From an uncultured Ignavibacteriales bacterium (GTDB taxonomy: Bacteria > Bacteroidota > Ignavibacteria > Ignavibacteriales > Ignavibacteriaceae): a DNA stretch of 5,908 nt. The stretch is from positions 1 to 5,908 of the forward strand of contig CAJXGP010000151.1 in assembly GCA_913053915.1 (NCBI GenBank), written 5' to 3'. Of this stretch, positions 1-5,718 are shown piece after piece. Each line of letters begins with the position of its first letter. Positions within the stretch are counted from its first letter, which is position 1. A program made the position numbers and the translations under genes. Under the pieces are notes generated by a model. It did no database searches and was not told where the DNA came from. It saw only the letters and a list, made by a program, of their open reading frames with translations.

Positions 1-113
1 TAGACAAAGCCGCTTCGCTATTTCATCAAAGAGCAATCTCAGCTCTTTATGCAGAACAGGGATTTGGGATAGCGTATGTGGGAAAAATAATGCCGCAAGG
101 GGGAAAAGGATGA
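1..113 (+). CDS. cmr3: Probable Cmr3 C-terminus (partial, 5' end outside window)
   Basis: An open frame enters from the left edge (first full codon at position 3) and ends at the TGA at 111-113, giving 36 residues. The tail reads AEQGFGIAYVGKI followed by a short PQGGKG end. A GFG-x-x-x-VG-K/R pattern close to the C-terminus is what I expect of Cmr3, the RAMP subunit that, with Cmr2, caps the 5'-tag end of the crRNA in type III-B complexes. Its position just upstream of the other cmr genes agrees with this. The TGA overlaps the ATG of the next gene as ATGA, so the two are translationally coupled. The fragment is too short to exclude another RAMP subunit such as Cmr1; the assignment rests on the C-terminal pattern plus context. 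Confidence 0.6.
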   Translation, partial: DKAASLFHQRAISALYAEQGFGIAYVGKIMPQGGKG

Positions 114-1423
114 AAACGGTCATGACAACTGTCGGTACATCGCTATTTACAAATTATTTTGATAAAAAAAAGGATAATAATTTTGATGAAACCAAAAGAG
201 GTTATTTTGAGAGATTAAAGAATAAGCAGTATTCAGAATGGAAGGATTATGAAGATAGGATAAATAGGCTTAAGCCGGTCATCGTGGATTGGACGCGAGA
301 GAATAGCGATGCTTCTGCTGAAATTAAAAGTTTGTTGAAAATTCAGATTTCTCAAAAATCTGAATTGGATGTAAAACTTCTAATCTCCGATACAATTCTG
401 TCAAGGCTTGCAGCTGAAATAATCCAAAAATATTTTGAGGGCAATGACAATATTCAAATTGACAAACACCTTATTCTAATAAAGGATCTGCAAGTTGAAA
501 ATTATAATAAGTTTATAAAAGGCAGAGATAATTTGGTAAAAGAAATAAGGGATATAATTGGAAGAGAATTTAATAAAGACGGGAACACAAAGAAAGCATT
601 AAAAAATATTGCAGATAATTATATTTTTAATATTTCAGGCGGATATAAAATAATAATTCCCACAATAACCATTGTTTCTCAAATATACGAAATGAAATCT
701 TTTTATATTTTTGAAAATAGCGATGATTTGATTGAAGACGCACTAATGCCTCTGGGCTTTGATGATTTTCTCCTTGAGAATCTTTATTTTTCGATTGGCA
801 TGTTAAAGCATCAGAATGATTATAAGGAGAGGGATAGTAGCATCAAGAAAATTCTATCATCAGCTAATTTTGTTATAGGAAACGAGGTAACAGCTTTAGG
901 AGAACTTTTCTATGATTATGTTTACTATCATAGAGAAGTTAGCGAAAATGTTCTTGGATATTTTGTAGAATATAAGTTATATGAATACTTTATTGTAAGT
1001 AAGAAGTATAAAGATATTAAACATAGCTATACAGGTAATGATATAGAGCTTGATCTTGTTCTTGATAATAAAACTATAGTTGAAGTTAAATCAATAGCAA
1101 TGTTTATGCACAAAGATGGGGTAACCAAGATTAAAAAGCAGATAGATGGACAGATAGAACATTACCCTGAATATACCGAGCACCACCTTGTTCTCTATAC
1201 ATCGTACAAAGAAGTCGCAAGCAAGCATAAAGAGATAAATGACAATATAACAGAATTATACCTCCAACTAAAAGATAATCATCGGAATATTGAATTTAAG
1301 TGTTTCAACCTGTATTGGTCGTTAGGAGGAATAGTTGCCAATCAATATCAAACATTTATGAAACGACCACTAACGGATAAAGATATTACGGAAATAAGTA
1401 TTAAAGGAGGCAAAGATGTATAA
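110..1423 (+). CDS. CARF (APE2256-type) - PD-(D/E)XK nuclease fusion, putative cOA-activated effector
   Basis: This 437-residue protein has two parts. The N-terminal part is a CARF domain of the APE2256 (TIGR02619) type: TTVGTSLFTN at residues 6-15, a charged helical stretch to about 75, LLISDT at 90-95, and the ligand-loop motif NISGGYK at 174-180. The C-terminal part is a PD-(D/E)XK nuclease: helix GYFVEYKLYEYF (283-294, candidate Glu287), then D315 and E325-V-K327 in the catalytic hairpin, and a RecB-like QxxxY at Q348-Y352. The layout resembles Card1/Can2, in which cyclic tetra-adenylate activates cleavage of DNA and/or RNA, but with a different CARF subfamily; Card1 has a very similar ELD...ECKS core. 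The activator and nucleic-acid target here are inferred. The start at 110 keeps the family's N-terminus and has AAGGGGG at 97-103. The gene overlaps the upstream stop by ATGA and the cmr4 start by 8 bases, so it is made as part of the Cmr operon. Confidence 0.85.
   Translation: MKTVMTTVGTSLFTNYFDKKKDNNFDETKRGYFERLKNKQYSEWKDYEDRINRLKPVIVDWTRENSDASAEIKSLLKIQISQKSELDVKLLISDTILSRLAAEIIQKYFEGNDNIQIDKHLILIKDLQVENYNKFIKGRDNLVKEIRDIIGREFNKDGNTKKALKNIADNYIFNISGGYKIIIPTITIVSQIYEMKSFYIFENSDDLIEDALMPLGFDDFLLENLYFSIGMLKHQNDYKERDSSIKKILSSANFVIGNEVTALGELFYDYVYYHREVSENVLGYFVEYKLYEYFIVSKKYKDIKHSYTGNDIELDLVLDNKTIVEVKSIAMFMHKDGVTKIKKQIDGQIEHYPEYTEHHLVLYTSYKEVASKHKEINDNITELYLQLKDNHRNIEFKCFNLYWSLGGIVANQYQTFMKRPLTDKDITEISIKGGKDV
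340..366 (+). repeat. Perfect 11-bp inverted repeat inside the CARF-nuclease gene
   Basis: AATTCAGATTT at 340-350 and AAATCTGAATT at 356-366 are exact reverse complements separated by a five-base loop (CTCAA). The structure lies wholly within codons of the effector's N-terminal domain (about residues 77-86). It is AT-rich and has no U-run after it, so it is not a terminator. It may be chance, an RNA hairpin that slows translation or transcription, or a protein-binding dyad. Confidence 0.5.
1403..1410 (+). promoter_or_regulatory. Strong Shine-Dalgarno site of cmr4
   Basis: AAAGGAGG lies five bases before the cmr4 ATG at 1416 and inside the end of the upstream effector gene. It is the best ribosome binding site in the window. 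It fixes the cmr4 start and suggests that the abundant backbone subunit is initiated independently, as well as by coupling. Confidence 0.75.
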
Positions 1424-2384
1424 AAAAGCAAAACCGTTTTTTATAATTACAGAAACACCGCTCCATGCCGGAAGTGGGCAGGATTTGGGTATCGTAGATA
1501 TGCCAATCCAGAGAGAAAGGCACACCGGTTTTCCAAAAATAGAAGGTTCAGGATTAAAGGGAAGTATTAGAGAGACATTTGAAAACAAAACAAAAGAAAT
1601 AATTGTTGCCAGCAAAACAGTAGATGACTCTAATAGAGACGAAGCAATCTCACTTGTCTTTGGTCCAGAGGAAGGAGATGCCCATGCCGGTGCATTGGGC
1701 TTTACGGATGCTCGATTGCTGCTGTTTCCGGTGAAATCTATGAAAGGCGTTTTTGTATATATCACCTGTCCTAAGGTATTGGAAAGATTTAAAAATGATT
1801 TGGAATTATGTAGTTTAAGATTTAAAAATGGTGATAGTGAAATTGTTATTCCTACCAATAATAGCTTAAAGACAGTTGATGACAAGGGTAAGTGTCTTGT
1901 CGCTAATAAAAATGAAATCGGGATAAACGGTACTGCAATTTTAGAAGAATATTCCTTTGAAATTCAAAATGGCAATATAGAGAATTTGGCAAATTTGCTT
2001 GCAGGTAACATTAGTAATGACGAAATAAAGAATAAACTCGTCATTCTTTCGGATGACGATTTCAGGGATTTTGTAAACCTTTCTACGGAAGTCATAACGA
2101 GAACGAAAATCAATAATGAAACAGGCACAGTTCAACCGGGAGCTCTATTTACTGAGGAATATCTGCCTTCTGAAACAATACTCTATTCTCTGGCATTGAC
2201 AACCCCTATATTCAAGGAGAAAATGGAAGATAAGGGAGTTTTTGCTCAGGTTGGTAAAGTCGAAGAAGAGCTTGTGATGGAATTTTTTAAGCAGGGCATT
2301 CCCGAGGTTATGCAAATTGGCGGAAATGCTACTATTGGTAAAGGTATTGTTAGGATAAATGTGTGGAGAGACGATAATGAGTAA
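1416..2384 (+). CDS. cmr4: Cmr4, type III-B RAMP backbone subunit (Cas7-like, target RNA nuclease)
   Basis: Cmr4 forms the multi-copy Cas7-like backbone along the crRNA spacer and cuts the bound target RNA at regular 6-nt intervals. This 322-residue protein has the normal Cmr4 length. The N-terminus carries the signature TPLHAGSGQDLGIVDMPIQR with H17 and D28; D28 matches the catalytic Asp of characterised Cmr4 proteins (Asp26 in Pyrococcus furiosus numbering). It is followed by TGFPKIEGSGLKGSIRE (37-53), the RAMP loop. Later motifs are TGTVQPGALFTEEYLP (236-251), typical of the Cmr4 thumb region, and the glycine-rich QIGGNATIGKG (300-310). All expected motifs are intact, so the subunit should be active. 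Its end overlaps the cmr5 start by eight bases. A Csm-type Cas7 (Csm3) is unlikely given the EEYLP segment and the neighbouring cmr5 and cmr6. Confidence 0.96.
   Translation: MYKKAKPFFIITETPLHAGSGQDLGIVDMPIQRERHTGFPKIEGSGLKGSIRETFENKTKEIIVASKTVDDSNRDEAISLVFGPEEGDAHAGALGFTDARLLLFPVKSMKGVFVYITCPKVLERFKNDLELCSLRFKNGDSEIVIPTNNSLKTVDDKGKCLVANKNEIGINGTAILEEYSFEIQNGNIENLANLLAGNISNDEIKNKLVILSDDDFRDFVNLSTEVITRTKINNETGTVQPGALFTEEYLPSETILYSLALTTPIFKEKMEDKGVFAQVGKVEEELVMEFFKQGIPEVMQIGGNATIGKGIVRINVWRDDNE
2365..2370 (+). promoter_or_regulatory. Shine-Dalgarno site deciding the cmr5 start
   Basis: GGAGAG sits six bases before the ATG at 2377. The alternative in-frame ATG at 2359 has only AGGA three bases upstream and would add MCGETI, which does not look like part of the family. 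The downstream ATG is therefore preferred. Confidence 0.6.
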
Positions 2385-2793
2385 TAACACTATGATAAGA
2401 GGTCTTCAGCAGGGTAGGGCAAGTTTTGCTTATGAATATGCAAACCAGATAGATGATAAACTGAAAAACAAGTTTAAATCGCTTGCAAAAAGCTTTCCGA
2501 TGCTGGTTAAGACAAATGGTCTGGGTGCAGCTGTTGCTTTTCTATTTTCTAAGAAGGATAAAGAAATGGGGATGTATAAACTTGTTGGTGACAGCATTGT
2601 TGAATGGCTGAAAAAAGATGATAGATACAAAAACTATGGACTTGAGAGATTGACAGATCTAAAAAGTTTAGCCGAAGGAGCGATAAAGTTGAATTCACCT
2701 GAATATCGTGCTTTAACTATTGAAATTTTAGCATTTTTCAATTGGCTCAGACGATTTGCTGAAGGTTTAGCCGAGGATAAAAATGAGTCTTGA
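2377..2793 (+). CDS. cmr5: Cmr5, type III-B small subunit (Cas11-like)
   Basis: Cmr5 is the all-helical small subunit that stacks along the Cmr4 filament and helps hold the crRNA-target duplex. From the chosen start the protein has 138 residues, within the usual range. It shows the family's hallmarks: an N-terminal helix with RASFAYEYANQ (14-24), the central segment PMLVKTNGLGAAVAFLFSK (41-59), a WLKK helix end (77-80), and the C-terminal helix RALTIEILAFFNWLRRFAEG (111-130). There is no catalytic site, as expected. The gene overlaps cmr4 by eight bases upstream and cmr6 by 11 bases downstream, so its output is tied to both. A Csm2-type small subunit is less likely because the NGLG...AFL segment is specific to Cmr5. 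Confidence 0.93.
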   Translation: MSNNTMIRGLQQGRASFAYEYANQIDDKLKNKFKSLAKSFPMLVKTNGLGAAVAFLFSKKDKEMGMYKLVGDSIVEWLKKDDRYKNYGLERLTDLKSLAEGAIKLNSPEYRALTIEILAFFNWLRRFAEGLAEDKNES

Positions 2794-4189
2794 AAGAAAG
2801 TTGCCTAAAGATACAAATGATTTGATAGCATCAAGTAACATAGATAACTTTAATCTTAAACTAAACAAAGCGGCTTTTTTTGACGGTGATAAGTTCATAT
2901 TCTTTAAAAAGGCAGATAACAAGCAAGATGGATTAGATATTCAGCCCGATTATACCAAGATAGATATTAATGCGATAACGGAGCATTATAAAAAAACTGT
3001 AAGGAAATTAGGTTTAGAATTAAAATCAATAATATTTAAACCCGACTGGCGTCTTATAGTTGGTCTTGGCAATGAATCGGTTTATGAAACTTCAATGACG
3101 CTGCACCATATCTATGGATTTCCTTATGTTCCTGGAAGTGCCGTAAAAGGAGTGGCAAGAAGTTATTATATAGCTGAATTATACGATGAGATCGGTTTAA
3201 CGGATATAAAACAAATTAACGTCATTGAGAAGGTATTGGAAAATTTCGTAGCTGAAAAAGACGAGAATATAGTTTATGAAGATTTTAAAAGAAAGTTTTC
3301 CGTTTTGTGTGGTGATAAAAAGATAAATGCTACAAAAGAGCAGTTTGATTACTTTCGCAGTAATAATGGCAAAATTACTAACTTTCAAGATATTTTCGGT
3401 ACCCAGAATAAAAAGGGCAAAGTGATATTCTTTGATACTTTTCCGCTTGAACCGCCAAAAATAAAGCCCGATATCATGAATCCGCATTATGGTCCCTATT
3501 ATTCCGATTCTTCAGGAAAAATACCTCCAGCTGATTATCACAATCCTGTTCCTATTTTTTTCTTGACTGTAAAAGAAACGCCTTTTGAGTTTACAATAGG
3601 AATCAAAGAAAAAGATAATATTATCATTCAAGATGGTGAATTCAAAGATAAAACTCCGCTGGAAGTGGCGTATGAATATATGAAAAAAGTGCTCACCGAA
3701 CATGGAATTGGGGCAAAAACAGCTGTTGGATATGGTTATTTTGCAGACATTACAGATAAAGAAAAATCTGAATATATGACTGAAGATGAGAAAAGAGAAG
3801 TGTTAAGACAAGAAAAGGTAGAAAGGGATGAGAGAGAAAGGAAAAAGCTCATTGAGACACTTAATGAGGCAGGATCTGCTCAACAGAAGTATTTTTCCAT
3901 TGATGAAGTCATCAAATATTTTGAGGTGCATTTGTCGGATACAGTTTATAAAGAAAAACTGTTTGATGTAATGTTTGATTTTAAGAAGCTCTCCATCCTA
4001 AGGGGTCTGCAATTAGGTAGCGGTATAATAAATAGCTCTTATGAACTATATATGTTTATAAAAGAAAATAACGATGAGATAAAAGCCGATACAAATCTGT
4101 TGGAAAAAAAGTTGTCTAAAATTATGATGAAATTGGGGAGCAAGAAGTTGAAAAATAAATGGAAACAATATTTTGAATCTAAAAATTAG
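2783..4189 (+). CDS. cmr6: Cmr6, type III-B RAMP subunit with long C-terminal extension
   Basis: Cmr6 is the Cas7-like subunit near the crRNA 3' end, between the Cmr4 filament and Cmr1. Here it has 468 residues, against roughly 250-350 in most family members I know. The RAMP core is clear: LIVGLGNESVYETSMTLHHI (91-110) running into YGFPYVPGSAVKGVAR (111-126), then FQDIFGTQNKKGKVIFFD (201-218), HYGPYY (235-240), and the closing glycine loop HGIGAKTAVGYGYF (307-320). Residues about 325-468 go beyond this core: first a highly charged, probably coiled helix (325-360, rich in E, K and R), then a mainly helical block. I do not recognise a known domain there. The N-terminal 90 residues are also somewhat long. 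GAGGA at 2773-2777 lies five bases before the start, which overlaps the end of cmr5. Confidence 0.93.
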   Translation: MSLERKLPKDTNDLIASSNIDNFNLKLNKAAFFDGDKFIFFKKADNKQDGLDIQPDYTKIDINAITEHYKKTVRKLGLELKSIIFKPDWRLIVGLGNESVYETSMTLHHIYGFPYVPGSAVKGVARSYYIAELYDEIGLTDIKQINVIEKVLENFVAEKDENIVYEDFKRKFSVLCGDKKINATKEQFDYFRSNNGKITNFQDIFGTQNKKGKVIFFDTFPLEPPKIKPDIMNPHYGPYYSDSSGKIPPADYHNPVPIFFLTVKETPFEFTIGIKEKDNIIIQDGEFKDKTPLEVAYEYMKKVLTEHGIGAKTAVGYGYFADITDKEKSEYMTEDEKREVLRQEKVERDERERKKLIETLNEAGSAQQKYFSIDEVIKYFEVHLSDTVYKEKLFDVMFDFKKLSILRGLQLGSGIINSSYELYMFIKENNDEIKADTNLLEKKLSKIMMKLGSKKLKNKWKQYFESKN

Positions 4190-4203
4190 CAATAATCCAT
4201 ATA

Positions 4204-5436
4204 ATGTCTAAAATCTTAATTGCATCGCTTGGCACAGGTGTAAAAAAAGAGGGTGGATACAGGCTTGCTAAATACGAGATTGACGGCAAACACTACACGG
4301 AAAAAATCATCGCCAAAGCTCTTTATAATCATATCAAGTTTGACAAAATCTTTATGATCGGAACTTCAAGATCTATGTGGGATGCAGTTTATGAGACGTT
4401 CGACGGCAAAGACGAAGATTTGCAGTTCAGGTTATATGCTAAACAAGAAAAAGGCAGCTTAGAAAAAAGTGATCTGCGGACAATTGAAACGGGATGGGAG
4501 GAAAATTTTGGTATGCTTGGTTCAAAAACCTTTCTTGTTAATTACGGATTGAACGATGACCAGCTATGGAGCAATTTTGAGATATATCTTCAGATAGCTG
4601 AATATATTGAAAATGGCGATAGAATTTATCTTGACATAACCCACTCTTTCCGCTCACTTGCCCTGATGTCCTATATTATGCTTGATTTTATCAAGTCTGT
4701 ACAGCAAAAGAGATTTACTGTAGAAGCTGTATTTTACGGAATGTTTGAATATTCTTACGAGCCGTCAAATACTGATAGAATTACGCCTATAATAGATCTA
4801 AAGATCCTGTTTGAGATAAGTGAATGGATAAAGGCGATTTCAGCACTTAAAAATTATGGAAGAACTGAACTGGTGGCTGAAAATTCTGAGAAAAGTTTTG
4901 GTGCAAAAAGTGAGGCAACAAAACTTTTTAACGGATTTTCTGAGAGCATCTCTATCGCAAACCTTGCATCAATTAAATCTTATGTGAATAGAGTTAGAAA
5001 CAAGTTATCTGTTTTCGATAATACGGATTCTGTAATAATGAAACTGGTTTCAAAAGATTTGATCTGCTTTATAAAAAGAATGGATAAGAAAAATTTGTCG
5101 GATTTTCAGTTTGAGATGTCAAAATGGTATTGCGAGAATAAAAATTATGCAATGAGCTATATTGTATTGGCGGAATCAATTGTTTCCAGAGTCTGCGAAA
5201 AAGAGAGCATTGGCTTGGAAACAAAAGAAGATAGAGATAAAGCAAAAGATATTCTACATCGTAAAGCAGACTACCGGTCTCTTTCAGACAAATACGGAAT
5301 ACCAAATATAGTGAGAAACAACATTGCTCATCAGCTGTCTGACAGGAGCTGCAGTGCAATTAGTGATATTGAAAATTTACAAAAAAGAATAGACGGAGTA
5401 GAAAAGGCATTCAATGCACTGGATAGGGCAGATTAG
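4204..5436 (+). CDS. csx1: Csx1-type CARF-HEPN ribonuclease (TIGR02221/TM1812 family)
   Basis: This 410-residue protein belongs to the CRISPR-associated TIGR02221 group. The N-terminal CARF domain begins KILIASLGTG (3-12), and its second ligand motif, IYLDITHSFRSL (141-152), is highly characteristic of the family. The C-terminal half is helical and ends in a HEPN ribonuclease site R371-N-N-I-A-H376 (R-x4-H), with both catalytic residues present. Relatives bind a cyclic oligoadenylate, mostly cA4, made by Cas10 and then cut single-stranded RNA without guide specificity, causing dormancy or cell death. It is the second cOA-type effector in the operon. Unlike the genes before it, it does not overlap its neighbour: 14 bases separate it from the cmr6 stop and no convincing Shine-Dalgarno motif is visible there. 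The start at 4204 keeps the conserved first strand. No close-range terminator hairpin follows the stop. Confidence 0.93.
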   Translation: MSKILIASLGTGVKKEGGYRLAKYEIDGKHYTEKIIAKALYNHIKFDKIFMIGTSRSMWDAVYETFDGKDEDLQFRLYAKQEKGSLEKSDLRTIETGWEENFGMLGSKTFLVNYGLNDDQLWSNFEIYLQIAEYIENGDRIYLDITHSFRSLALMSYIMLDFIKSVQQKRFTVEAVFYGMFEYSYEPSNTDRITPIIDLKILFEISEWIKAISALKNYGRTELVAENSEKSFGAKSEATKLFNGFSESISIANLASIKSYVNRVRNKLSVFDNTDSVIMKLVSKDLICFIKRMDKKNLSDFQFEMSKWYCENKNYAMSYIVLAESIVSRVCEKESIGLETKEDRDKAKDILHRKADYRSLSDKYGIPNIVRNNIAHQLSDRSCSAISDIENLQKRIDGVEKAFNALDRAD

Positions 5437-5597
5437 TATGCCTTATTTTTATCTACTTTTCTAACACAATCTCACTGATATTCAGATTGAGGAAATTAAA
5501 ACCGTATTAAAACGCCAAAAAATCATACCTTTGCTGCAGAGATTGCATAAAATCTAGTCAAACATTCCGCCAGCAGGTGATATAACTCCGATAGTAG
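5437..5597. other. Non-coding stretch after csx1; leader-like or eroded array region
   Basis: No gene, RNA gene or rho-independent terminator can be supported here. Two segments ending in AAAC, at 5502 and 5563, fall 61 and 64 bases apart in series with the clear repeat ending at 5627. This is the spacing expected for worn repeat-spacer units, but the match is convincing only in part for the first (TGAGGAAATTAAAAC at 5488-5502) and poor for the second. A short plus-strand reading stretch around 5474-5553 has no start and no recognisable family. Confidence 0.35.
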
Positions 5598-5627
5598 ATT
5601 TTGATTCTACCTATGAGGAATTGAAAC
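5598..5627 (+). CRISPR. Solitary CRISPR-type repeat (30 bp, ATTGAAAC end)
   Basis: A 30-base unit has the form of a well-known class of type III/I-associated repeats: a TTTTGATTCTACC front, a CTATGAGGA middle, and an ATTGAAAC end at 5620-5627. The last eight bases are the classic 5' tag left on type III crRNAs after Cas6 cleavage. The orientation puts the tag on the plus strand, so an array would be read in the same direction as the operon. The first base is A where G is usual for such repeats. No second intact copy occurs anywhere in the window, so a working array is not shown. Translated, the unit reads DSTYEELK, the kind of spurious peptide often predicted from repeats. Confidence 0.6.
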
Positions 5628-5718
5628 TTTTTCTAATTTCTTATTACTTCCATCTAAATTTAAGTTCTTGTCTATCTCTTTCATCGGGCATTCAGCTATT
5701 GTATTTATTACAAGATTC
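5628..5718. other. Short non-coding stretch between repeat relic and IS remnant
   Basis: The first 35 or so bases after the repeat would be a spacer if the unit is the last repeat of an array, but no repeat follows. The rest may be heavily decayed IS3 sequence, because on the minus strand the transposase reading loses its frame at about 5719. No feature can be defined. Confidence 0.3.

Noticed and set aside
1370..1885. Minus-strand open frame of 171 codons opposite cmr4
   Set aside because: It lies antisense to a well-supported gene, is rich in Ser/Leu/Phe as expected for an antisense shadow, and shows no recognisable family. The other minus-strand frames in 1941-3703 and 5069-5359 were rejected for the same reason.
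2359..2376. Upstream ATG of cmr5, adding MCGETI
   Set aside because: It has a weaker and too closely spaced ribosome binding site than the ATG at 2377, overlaps cmr4 more, and adds residues with no family look.
5539..5563. Second degenerate CRISPR repeat ending at 5563
   Set aside because: About half of the aligned bases agree and most of the support is the final AAAC plus its spacing, so it was kept only as part of a low-confidence finding and not as a feature.
5594..5610. GTAGA-TTTTGAT-TCTAC small hairpin as a terminator for the operon
   Set aside because: It has only five base pairs, is AT-rich, has no T-run directly after it, and is mostly made of the CRISPR repeat itself.
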